From Saturnia japonica (taxonomy: Eukaryota > Arthropoda > Insecta > Lepidoptera > Saturniidae), in assembly GCA_033032175.1 (NCBI GenBank), contig CM065318.1:6138001-6202000 (forward strand): a stretch of DNA of 64,000 bases, written 5' to 3'. How positions within the stretch are numbered: the first letter of the stretch is position 1; each line of letters begins with the position of its first letter. Position numbers and translations under genes: made by a program. Shown here in pieces: positions 45,644 through 56,994 of the stretch. The notes under the pieces are model-generated. The model saw only the letters and a list, made by a program, of their open reading frames with translations. It ran no database searches and was not told the origin of the DNA.

Positions 45644-47689
45644 GTCTACAATAAAAAAGAAAATAAGCATTTTCTTTTATTCATTATTATTTTAGCTTTT
45701 GATCTCAATCTGAAATGATTTAAGTGATTGTGTGGCACAAGTGCAGCTACTAGAACACACCTATACTTGTGGCGATAAATTTTCAACTTGAGAGTAGTAG
45801 TTAGCAAAATAGGTATTAGAAAATGCTCTACCGCCATAATACAGTTTAATCACGATGCCTTCATTCACTGAAAGCTCAGGCACATTCTGCGATTCGAATT
45901 TACGTTGATCGACGCAATGACCGAGGACTCTACACCACAGAGCCATCATTCCTTCATATACAGTATCTTAAATACAACGCGCTTACTAGGGAGTGACTTT
46001 TTTCAAATCCTTTAGTATAATTCGCTTATGATTTATTTGAATATTGCTCTAAAATGTTAGAGTACCATCTAAAAGTATTCATATAAAACTTAAGGGCGTA
46101 AATAGCAAGAATAATTGAATGGATAAATAGAACAGGCAAGACTGGATCGGGACCCGATCCACCTTGGCAGGTGTGCTGCTCACAAAGACGCCTCGACTCG
46201 AAAAAGCTCGCATAAAAAATGTAACAAAAACTCAACCCAACCTAACACAGCGCTCAAAATGTCACTACCAGCTGCCTCACCTGCGAATCATTCCTTTACC
46301 TCTTCTAACAACCCCTAGTTGTTTTAATTAATTACCTTTCCAGATGTCATAAAATAAACTTTATAAAATTTGCTAAAATTAATTGAATTTTAATAAAGAA
46401 ACAATACCAAAAAAAATTGAGCAGTAAAATTAACAACAAAAAAGTTAAGCAAAGAATATTAATTTTCAATACAAAATTTTTCAGTTAATTAAAAAGCTCT
46501 CATAGATATTCTCATACCTTCAGAACAAAAATCATATAAAAATAACGAAATAATTATTATACATACTCACAATTAATTGGCCGAAACCGGTTTAAGATCA
46601 AGGTGGTTCACACCTAGAACAATAGAGTTCTTATTAGATATTATTCACTAAGAATAAAAATGTTCAATTAATTTAATAATTTCCACATAATATTATATAA
46701 ATAAATCTAACCTACATGATAAATAAGGTTTATCACGTGTGGCGGATAATGACAGATTCGCGTGTGTCCATTAAAGCGCGCGAGTTTGAACTGACACTGG
46801 TCGGGCTCCGCACTGGGGTATGTAAGGCAGCCCCGAGACACCGGGGCGCCGGCGTTACACATGCGCACAGTCTGCCGCCCCGTCAATAACACCCCATGCC
46901 TCTCATTGTGCCCCGGAAACTAGGACTTAACGAATCTCACCGCAAGACGACACCCAGTTATAATATGTCTAAGTCAATCTACATTTCTTTCACACCACAA
47001 ACAAGAACTAAAAAACTAAATCACAATAGACGAATATGGATGTCAATATGCTAAATAATATTATTGTTACATAATGTCAAAAAAAAACTAGGTTTTCAAA
47101 CAATCTGCATAATCGTCAAACATAAGTTCTTAACAACAAACGAAATAATAGAATTTTATATTGTTACATCTATAAAAATAAAACTGAAAAAGATTTTTAA
47201 AACATGGATTCATATTTTGAAAAAACTTTTTGTCATCGTAATTGTAATAAATATTGATATCCAGTCATTTTTCTGATACATTAAAAAAAAACGAGATACT
47301 TCTACAGTCCAAACCATGTAAAGTCAAGACAATTAACTTAAAAAGTCGTTCTTTTTTTTTTAAATAATAAAAATTACTTCATCAATGTTATTAAAAAAGT
47401 TATCGATAAAGATAATGGGTAGAATAATAGTCGCATGCAACTCTGTCGTTAGAAACAACTAATGCCCATATACCTCACTTAACAAATTAAACAAAATAAA
47501 TTTATGCTAAAATTGAGTTGATAAGTGGTCGGTCTCGAAGGACCGACGTAATTTTTTTTTTAAATCAAATGTAGTGAAGAATTAGCTGCGTGGTTAAGTA
47601 TTAAGACATGACAATAAATGTGTTCGACTAGACCACGATCAACATATACAAAGTGTAAAACCGCATAGTTGCCGGCGTGCATATTTCGG
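45644..47689. other. Intergenic DNA with a GC-rich block at 46720-46930
   Basis: 46720-46930 is GC-rich against AT-rich flanks and partly open on both strands; I cannot assign it. A near-perfect palindrome, ggatcgggacccgatcc, lies at 46144-46160. Nothing else is supported. Confidence 0.35.
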
Positions 47690-48345
47690 GATCCAGTAAT
47701 CAAGTGGGATGGTAGGGATCTGTACTCTACTTTTTTTCATACAACAAAGGTGACAAAGAAGCATACGGCCCGCCTAATGATAAGCCGTAGCCTATGGACG
47801 CTTGTAATACCAGATACGTATAACTAGCGTGTTGCCAACTTGAACCACCTACCCCAAAGCGCTCTGGAAATCCTACTCACCACAGGAACACAACACTAGG
47901 TTATTTGGGTGCGATCTTATGTAGAGTGGAGGTGTTCCATCAGTCAGACTAGCCCAAGTAGAGAGAAATCTCCAAAGAAATTTCTCTGTGTCCTACTAGG
48001 GGTCGTGACCACCATGCACTGGTGATAAAACCGTCACAGTATCTCTCTTTTGATTTGTCGCGTTTCGAGATCAACCATTGTATCACCACCATCCGACGAC
48101 AAGAGCCACGGCGGAGCGTCATCGATTTATGGTAGATATTCCACAAGTGCGCACAAAACGTTTTGCTAGCACATTTATCATGCGCACCGCTAAGGAGTGG
48201 AGAAACACTTTGCCGGATTTTGTATTTATCGATAATTATAACCTGGGTATCTTCAAGTCTCGAGTGAATAGGTACCTTCTAGGTAAGCGTGCTCCATCGT
48301 AGACCACATCATCACTTACGATCAGGCGAGATAGTGGTCAAACAC
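47690..48345 (+). mobile_element. LINE 3' end (CR1/Jockey-like), 5'-truncated
   Basis: A + frame at 48078-48302 encodes the conserved reverse-transcriptase tail RTKRFASTFIMRTAKEWRN, then LPDFVF, YNLGIFKSRVNRYLLGKRAP and TAG, followed by a short 3' UTR with a catcacttacgatcagg motif. Upstream (47750-48070) are diverged stretches with stops (gcatacggcccgcctaatga, then agactagcccaagtagagag) that look like further remains. The copy is dead. Confidence 0.7.
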
Positions 48346-48363
48346 AAGCTTAACCATCTTCTG

Positions 48364-48874
48364 TACAATTAATAAAATTGAAGTGTTTATTTGTAATTTA
48401 AAAATAACAGTTTTTTTACTAAATTCATATCAAAGTTTATACGACACCTATAACAAATAGTCAATTTTTAAAATTTTTGTCTGTCTGTTTGTTTCGAGTA
48501 ATCTCCGAAACGGTTGGACTGATTTTGACGGGACTTTCACTGATAGATAGCTGATGATATAGGGAGTAACTTAGGCTACTTTTATTTTAGAAAAATATTA
48601 GTGTTCCGCACAAATAAAAAAACTGGTCATGGTGAATCAATTCGGGCGCTTAAATGGCTTATGCTGAGTAAACCATAAGAGATAGAGCATATTAATGTAC
48701 TACATAATTATAGGCATTAAAAAGACCTACAAAAAAGTCCGGGAGAGTATACATCTATCTTTTTGAGGAACGCCAACAATAAGCATTTTTGTCTTTTAAA
48801 TAGCCGGGAGGGGGAGCAAGATTCGCATCGGGCATTCTGTAGTCCACGTGAGCGAAGCCACGGGCACAGCTAGT
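48364..48874 (-). mobile_element. Interspersed repeat family A, copy 5
   Basis: The copy starts acaattaataaaattgaag and ends gccacgggcacagctagt, the exact reverse layout of copies 2, 3 and 6. It adjoins the LINE end by about 20 bp. Confidence 0.7.
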
Positions 48875-49477
48875 AGTAAATAAAAAATCTAGCTGTCAAG
48901 AGACTTGCAGGCCACCAAATTGCCGATTTCTCCGTGGTCGCCGTTGTTTTTGGCTTGTACTCTGCTTATCATGAGTTAGTTACAATAGTCCTTTGCCGTG
49001 TTAATTTTAAAATATAGTGAAGTGTTACGCCGCCATCCTAAACTGTACTTCCGTTCACGCTATAATAAAAATATTCCATCAATAAAAAAGATTTACAGTA
49101 GGCTGTATAATAAATGCGAAATAAAATCTGTGGAGTTTAGATTGATTGAGAAACAAAATGTATCATATCTACAAATATTTCCCTACGAAAACATATAAAT
49201 AGGACAGGTATTTGAAATAATATACAGTTGTATGAGTATTAAAAATGACTTCCATTGCAAGCAAGATTAATGAGCAAACCATATAAATATCCGTTGAGAT
49301 CGTAATAGCACGATAAATGTATGTGGACTACATTTTATAAACGTAGGTAGGGAAGGGGTATTTGTCAATAGGTAATGGTTAGTAATCGACCAATGAAGCG
49401 ACGTCGAAGACAATCGTAACCTAGGTAACGGGGCACCAACAAAAATACTACTCGCCCAGCGACAAGATTATATAATT
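48875..49477. other. AT-rich intergenic DNA
   Basis: A 66-codon AT-rich frame at 48998-49198 has no support. Nothing else is seen. Confidence 0.4.
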
Positions 49478-49702
49478 ATGAAGATTGTCATATTGCTTAA
49501 TGCAGTATTGAGGATAACCATTTTACCTTTATGCATATCATATTGCAATGAAAAGGGGCGAATATTAGCGAATTGTTATAAATGTGACAATGACTTGCAT
49601 GACAAGAATTTCCTAAAGAAGTTAAAATCTTATGAGGCGAGGCGCCTGTCTCAATGTGGGATCAGGATGTGCCTTCCATGCAATATTAGCAGGATTTGGT
49701 AG
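49478..49702 (+). CDS. Small Cys-rich ORF, hypothetical, possibly secreted
   Basis: An ATG-started frame of 74 codons ends in TAG. The first ~20 residues are hydrophobic (MKIVILLNAV, then ITILPLCIS) and could be a signal peptide. The remainder has Cys at 23, 33, 36, 60, 65 and 68 (CYKC and CLPC pairs). The stop is clean, and an AATAAA lies about 150 bp downstream (near 49857). I do not recognise the family. Isolation among repeats and the AT-rich flanks make a chance frame quite possible. Confidence 0.3.
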   Translation: MKIVILLNAVLRITILPLCISYCNEKGRILANCYKCDNDLHDKNFLKKLKSYEARRLSQCGIRMCLPCNISRIW

Positions 49703-52700
49703 TACTGGCACTACTGGCGGCTTTTCGGTATGCAGCCTCGAATCAAATCAAGGTACAAATCGAGTACCATGTTGTAAATAATTACTATTTAAATAAGATC
49801 AATGTATACACGAAATATGCTAACATAATTCTTAAATCTAAAAATTGTCTTCATATAAATAAAACCATTTAATTGGTTTTTTATGTAATAATATCCAGGT
49901 GACCGAGATTTGCTCGGTATCTTAAAACACTTAACTAGGTAAACTTGAAATGTAAAACATTATATAAATATAAAATTTTATTTAAATCGTTGGAGCCGTT
50001 AATTACTCACTTGACTAAAATAACTACCATAATCACTAATACTATTAGATATTACCCTTTCATTATCACATTAATACATGATGTACCTCGTTAGGAATAT
50101 CAGTATAAAGTTAATTTTAAAAGATACAAAAATGGACGAGTTTTATATTGTCATTGCGCCTGCAAATTTTTTATTTAAATATCTTACTTTTAGCATATAG
50201 ATAAAATCACGTTTTCGACTATAACATTGAAATAGTAGCTACTATGCGACACTAAAACATTTTTCTGTTTATTCAATTGTATTATAATGTCAAAAATGAA
50301 TATTTAATTTATGCCGGAAAGCAATACTTACAACGGATTTAGGAAGCGTAACTACAACATGAAGTACATTACTACATTAAATGTAAGATTAGTGAGGAGA
50401 TCAATATAATACCGATTTTTGACTAAAATCGATACCATGTGAATCCTACGTATGGAAACAATCATATGTTGACCTAATTGTCCATACCGACTTTCTATCC
50501 AAGGAAAATCATTTTGAATGCGTAATTAAGTCTCGATAACCGAGTCGCAGTCTGTAATTTTCTTAACACTGGATGTTTAAATATTCAGATACCTATGAGA
50601 ATGAGGCTATCGGACACCAGCTGGTTTTCTAGCCCAGGGTGGGAAAAACGTTTATTTCTGAATTGTCAAACAACAGTAACTGTTATAAGTACTTCTATGA
50701 GAGCCAACACGTGCCTACGAGGTCAAATTACTACCCTGAGCAGTTGAAACACAAATTAATAGTTATTTTATCAACTGAACCAATTTAGAGTAATTATAAA
50801 ATATATAGAACGATCTATCATGTAAATTGTAAAACATAATGCCACTTACAATCGCGTTAGTTCTAATTCTTCGTATCCGATCCTAACTTCTAAATGTTAT
50901 CAAAATAATATTTTTACTTGAGTTATCAAATTAAGAGTTTAATTTCGATTTTTTAACAAAAAACAGAACTAACTTCAATGATTTTGAAGAGTTCCCTGGA
51001 CTATATTCGAAGTCGAATGTCCAATACCAATAAAATTATAATGGAACCACCCTTGAGGTATCTTCTTTCCAACGAAAATATATAAAAACAATACATTCGA
51101 ATTGATAACCTGCCTTTATTCGAAGTCTGTTAAAAATAAAAACAACTTATGATATTAACATACCATGCTGTATGAATATAAGGAAAATAAAATAAAACGT
51201 GAGGATTTCTCCCAACTTCAGCGCGGACGAGTATCGGGTATTCTACTAAACGATTCTTACGCGATACATTTTGAAACGTTTAGAAAACGAGCACCGTTTA
51301 AGAGCCTAATCTATTATTGATAGATGCTTAGGATAAACCCTTTGAAGCAAAGCGAAATTGGATTATAAGTACTATTATAAATACATCTCATTTTATGGAT
51401 GTTTGTATAAACTTATAAGCAAGCAGTACATCATAATTTATGAAACTAATTTTTACGTAAAAGTTTAGCATAAACGTAATAAAAGTATATAAAGAGGTAA
51501 AAAGTTTGTGAGTTAGGTTTATTGGAGGAAATCTCTGACGATATTGATACGGTTCTGAAAATTATTTCACTAATAAGAAGCTTTTTTTATTCTTTATTAT
51601 ACCTACATTATGCCCGTTTGCTATTGGACATATTATATTGTTAAGTATATGACATATTATATTATATTGTTAACACCACCGGCCACGTAGATAAACCCGT
51701 ATCTGCATAAGTTTTAAACACCCGGCTGCAGCTGGTAGGCATTGGGAATCTTAAACACTTATTTTAAATCCAGACAAAATAATATATCCACGGTAATCTA
51801 ATGCAATGTATAATAAATAATATATTAATAACTTAATCTTAAACATAATATATTTCATCTATCAGTTTCAGTTGTGTGCATATAGCTAATAACTTGTTTT
51901 AAGTTTTACTCAAACAATAGTGGATAATCCGCGAGTTGACTGTACGTTTCAAAATTAAAGTAAGTTATTGGGTAATAATGCTCTATAAATAAAAAGCCTA
52001 AAACAACACGAATCTGGAAAAAGTAGGTAATTATTTATTTATTTAATTTTCCATTTGAAAAATTGATATTTTTTGTCAGAGTCACGTGATTTGAAATGCC
52101 AATTCGAAAATATGACGACACCACTCAGGAAATAAGTACGTTAGACTCTTGCGTAAGTTGTCACAATTGTCACCGATACAAAATGATATATAAAATGAAT
52201 GATGACGTCACGGGACCATAATTCGGCGTTTTTGTGGTGTATTTTTTATTTAAATTAAAATATTTTTTATATGAATTCTATTGATAAACGCCCTGATCTT
52301 ACACCAATAAAAAACCTTTAGCGACACGTAAAAGCCCGTATATCAATCAGCAAAGATATCTAGTAATTTATATGTCCTTTACGCCACATTTGTGGAGTTT
52401 TATATTGGAATTCCACTTGAAACATGCCAAACCAAACTCTTATAAACTCCGTGCCTTGTCTCTGCAGGGCAGTAGCCATTATAAAACATGATATACTATT
52501 CATGTTATAGTATAATTTTGATTTTTGAAATAGATATAAACCACGCAATAATATAATATGATTTTTAAATTTGCTCGTAAATATTAGTCGGTCAAATTAC
52601 ATGCACACAACTGTATAATCAGAACTTAAGTATTACGGGAAAAGATTTTTAAAGCTAAGAGTTTATGACACCATATTACAATCGCGTTGATTTTCCGGTT

Positions 52701-53317
52701 GAGTGGACGCACCCGCAACAATTAAAATATTTGCCATTAGGACAATATGCAGCGATTCGAAAAAACAATCCATTCTACCTTAATCGATCAATCTCTTCAC
52801 CCTTTTTTCGTGATACAGGATAGATTTACAAACTCGATACCAGATTCAAAATTAGCCGCCTGAATAATTGGGTAAAGTTACGAAAGCTACAGTTCTTGTG
52901 GTAGGACGCGGACGCGACAATTAACAGTGACTCTCTTTTGGTTTGTTACGTTTCAGGATCAGCGAGTGTATCCAGTTTCCGAGAAGCTTGCAGTCTGGCA
53001 TGACAGCGACGACAATTGACAATCTCTCAGTGGTCGTCGTTAAAATAACAGATTTTTTTTTAAACCTAGATATATTTACCTGTTGGCCACTTTGCAAGGA
53101 ATGTGATAGGATTGACGATATTCATTGCTTCTTGTTGGACTGATTTAAAAAATCATTATGATCAGATTTCACTTTTCAATAAGTTTAAAATTAATATTTG
53201 AAATCTAGCAGATCTAAATGCTGTGTGGATGATATTTTAAGTTAATTAACTCTTCTTCCCAAGAACTTTATTTGTGTTAGTTTATACTTCTTATTTACAA
53301 GTAGTTGTATTTATGTA
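49703..53317. other. AT-rich intergenic DNA
   Basis: The only hint is 52925-53040, which resembles 48040-48075 and may be very old LINE debris. There is no gene or complete element. Confidence 0.4.
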
Positions 53318-53550
53318 TCATTACTCCAGCGCACGCGGATAAAGCAGTTCGGGAACACTTCCACCTCCGACTTAACAAAAATAAATATTTAAGGCTAGCT
53401 GATAGTTGTAGCCTGTACTACTCCTCGTGAATTTGACTGGCTATGATATACAAAGAGATTTCTCGAATCCGACGGGTAGTTCATGAGATGAACGTGTTTA
53501 AACAAACAAACAAAAAAAACTCTTCCGCTTTATTATATTATATAGTATAG
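53318..53550 (-). repeat. Interspersed repeat family B, inverted
   Basis: gcacgcggataaagcagttc, then aaggctagctga, then cgtgtttaaacaaacaaaca: the family B blocks in reverse order and orientation. Confidence 0.6.
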
Positions 53551-54075
53551 AATGTATAAATATTGTTATGTCATATTCTTCTGATAAAAACCCATAAACA
53601 AAATATAAAAAGTAAAAAACTGTCTACTGATTTATTACATTTTAGAATCAATTATTTTTTAATACTGAATAAATATTATAGATGAAATATAATTTAATAG
53701 TACACCAAAAGAAAACTTATAAAAAAAAATACTACAAAGTATATTGATACTCGCTTTTTAAAGTTATTACTTGGATTAAACAAGACCGTTTAGGTAATTA
53801 TGAAAGGAGGGGTAGTGTAGTTTGGAAACTTACCCATCGCCCCCTTTGTGGCTTTACAGACAACGTTTTCACGCGGGTCGGCAATGTGCGTGAATATTTG
53901 ATGTATCTATCGATCATAACTTCTTGGTAGTAGTCAGATGTGGGAAGGGAATCTATATTAATAGTAAATATCCCGTTATATCTATAACATAGGTAAAAGT
54001 TACAAGTACATGGTAAATTGTAATTCGTATATTCTTGAAACCTTTTACGATCTATATAAAAAATGGTAGATTTTT

Positions 54076-54367
54076 GTCTTTGTGCGCGCATCACGCAAAA
54101 CTACTAGATAGTTTTTTGTTTGTTTTAAGTGTGTACTTAAAAGATACTTGCAGCTTTACTTATAAAAATCTGTCAATATTTAAACATCGATAAAAGTATT
54201 TTCATCTTTGTCCAACCCATATTTTAGAAGGCAGAGATAAAGATAAGCATTGCTAATATGTATATAATCAAAGAGGACATTGGTCCTTACCTAAAAAAAA
54301 ATTCACGATATCTTCATAAAGAATAATCCCGAAGTTAAAGCATGCGGACCTGTGGGCACAACTAGTT
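54076..54367 (-). repeat. Interspersed repeat family C, diverged
   Basis: It begins tttgtgcgcgcatcacgcaa and ends gtgggcacaactagttg. Confidence 0.5.
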
Positions 54368-54508
54368 GTTAATAAAATGGAAAATCAAAAGCTCTTTTCG
54401 AATGACACTTTTTGTCCCCAGCTACGGCACTTATCTTGAATCAAGTTTAGTTAGTCCAAAAGAATTATTAAATTAAAACTGTTTCATTATCTTAATTATT
54501 ATTACTTA

Positions 54509-55026
54509 CTAGTTGTGCCCGTAGCTTCACTCACGTGGACTACATAATGCCCGCGCGAATCTTGTTCCCCCGCTCCCGGCTATTTTAAAGACAAAAATGC
54601 TTATTGTGGGTGTTCCTTAGAAGATAGATGTATACTCTCCCGGACTTTTTGTAGGACTTTTTAATGCCTATGATTATGTAGTACATTAATTTCTATATCT
54701 CTTATGGTTTAATCAGCATAAGCATAAGCGAATTGATTCACCATGACCAGATTTTTTTTTATTTGTGCGGAACCCTAATACTTTTTATAAAATAAAAGTA
54801 GCCTAAGTTACTCCCTATATCATAAGCTATCTATTAGTGAAAGTCCCGTCAAAATCGGTCCAACCGTTTTGGAGATTACCGGAAACAAACAGAGAGACAG
54901 ACAGACAAAAAATTTTAAAATGTGTTTTTTGTTATAGGTGTCGTATATATACTTTCATATGTATTTAGTAAAAAACCGTTATTTTGTCATTTCAAACAGA
55001 CACTTAATTTTATTAATTGTATAGAT
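54509..55026 (+). mobile_element. Interspersed repeat family A, copy 6
   Basis: The copy starts actagttgtgcccgtagctt and ends ttaattttattaattgt plus atagat. Its last ~54 bp (from 54973) belong to the 5-kb duplicated unit, so the left duplication breakpoint lies inside this element. Confidence 0.7.
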
Positions 55027-55390
55027 ATCAACATACAATTAAGAAATGAACTTGTAGAATTACAGCTACATAATAATAATATTATGCCACAATATGACCA
55101 TTATGGTATCTCTTCACTCGGCCTATAACAGTTTAGTCTATATAAGAAAAATACACAAATTTGTAAATTAATAGCTTCCCGAAATTAACATAAAAATAAA
55201 TCAGTATGTGGTGAGCGTAACTTGGCTGCTCCATCTAAAGATAAGACATAATCTACCTGAATGTAATATGTATATATGAGGTATTAAAGGTATTGTTTAT
55301 TGTACACGTAACGTCATCAAGGGAATAATGCGAATAGTAATTTTGTTGCAGTCTCTTTATGAATAAGCTAAATTATTAAAAAGGAAACAA

Positions 55391-55642
55391 AAAACCCGAC
55401 TGCAATAAAAATACATTCAGTAAAAAAATCTATCTTTCTATTTTTGCTTTTTATTTGATTCCCGGACCTAGTACTTAAATATTATATAGCCTTTGTCACT
55501 CACTCTCACAATTAATTCGAATCTAATGACACCTCATATGCTAAAATCATTCAAGAAGTTTAGGCTACAGAGCGTGCCAAAGAAATAGGTATACATACAT
55601 TCGCTCGAAACACATAACCCTTCTTTTTCGCAGTCGGGTTTA
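55391..55642. repeat. Inverted repeat pair about 250 bp apart (MITE candidate); also at 60391-60642
   Basis: aaacccgactgc (55391) faces gcagtcgggttt (55631-55642). A 12-bp perfect pair bounds about 230 bp of non-coding DNA. It is present in both 5-kb units, so it is older than the duplication. Confidence 0.45.
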
Positions 55643-56321
55643 AAATTTACCCGGAAATGAGTAAAAGGAATTTACAATGACAAATTTAATGTGGTAACAA
55701 AGGTAGTCCTCATGACTTATGAATGTGATGCGGTAGTAACAAGACAGAAATAGTCTAGAATAGTAAGAAATGTATTGGACGGACGTTTCGTGAGTGTAAT
55801 TGGAGAAGTTGGTGGGCGTGCCGCACGCTACGGTGCGGTGGCGCACTCGGGCAGGAGACATTGTATGTATTTGGGTTGTTCTTCAAAGGACCGTAAAAAC
55901 TGTTTCCGTCGAAATAATTAAATATACAAAAAAATTCTGATACTTGCGATTAATTTTTTAGTTCTGTTTGACTTTGTTTTTTAAGTTGTAAAGTTTAAAA
56001 AGTTGTATTTTTAATTTATTTATTGTGCAAAGTTTCAAAAACAACACCAAACGTCATTATACTCCGTATTCCGGTGTCGACTCTTTACGAAACAAATGTA
56101 TACAAAATGTATAATTTCAATTTTAAAATTCTAGAAGTATCAAAATATTAATTTCATATAAATTTTACTTCGTTTCAAAATAAAATCTCTATAAGTACTT
56201 AATAATTGCAAGGCTAAACATAAAGTCCAAATTTTGTTACAAAAAAAACGTCATTAGTCGTAACACTTTTTGATTTAAATTTTTACTAATCTATTTAATT
56301 CTGAACGCAACTTTAATATAT

Positions 56322-56343
56322 GCCCCCGAAAGCGCGGGGGGGC
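56322..56343. other. GC hairpin near the predicted 5' exon
   Basis: gcccccg pairs imperfectly with cgggggggc around a short AAGCG loop. It lies just upstream of the predicted non-coding first exon of the transposase-like gene and recurs at 61323-61344. Confidence 0.4.
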
Positions 56344-56395
56344 TTTTATTCTACAACTAGATTTCGGCGAAGAAACACGTGTGCAAATGAGAACT

Positions 56396-56986
56396 GTAAG
56401 TAAACTTTCATAGTTCTTCAAAATTTAGCATCAAAATTGTCATTTGCATTTCAGCTTAAATTCATTAAATGTGCGTATTTAATATTTTAATTTATATTTC
56501 ATTTAATAACGAATACGAAATCATTTAATTTAGTAAAATCATTACCGAGGTTTTATGTTCACAGACAAGTTCATACAGGTTTTATTCTCAGTTCGTAATT
56601 ATATGTAACATCATTGTTAGCAACATGGTCGTTGCGACGAATGAAATAAGTTTCACTTAATGACAGTGATGTTGACTATAATGATGAGTTAATACGAATA
56701 ATGATTTTTGATAGTAGATAAGTATTATATGTTTGTTTTTGAAATATAAACATCTCGTATAGTTAAGTAGGTACTAGCATCCATCAACATACACATGACG
56801 TAATGGAGCAAGCGCCTTATTACATTTTTTGTCAACCGTATATCTCGAGAATTACATTTTTTTTAAATATCTCATCTAGTTGGCAGCTGCTTTGCACCCT
56901 ACATAGTATTGTAATCGTGCTAAGTTTAGGTCCATAGGATTTTACTTATAATAATGCGAGTTAAAATAGTTTTTTTTTATCTGTAG
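56396..56986 (+). other. Predicted 5' UTR intron of the transposase-like gene, unit 1
   Basis: A strong donor, gaact/GTAAGT (56396), and an acceptor with a nine-T tract, tttatctgtag (ending 56986), frame 591 bp. The acceptor is 8 nt before the intended ATG at 56995. The ATG in the proposed first exon (56387) is out of frame. Confidence 0.45.
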
Positions 56987-56994
56987 AATGAAAA

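Noticed and set aside
55640..55861. 73-codon minus frame repeated at 60640-60861
   Set aside because: Repeated only because of the 5-kb duplication; no motif or splice context, and it overlaps an inverted-repeat end.
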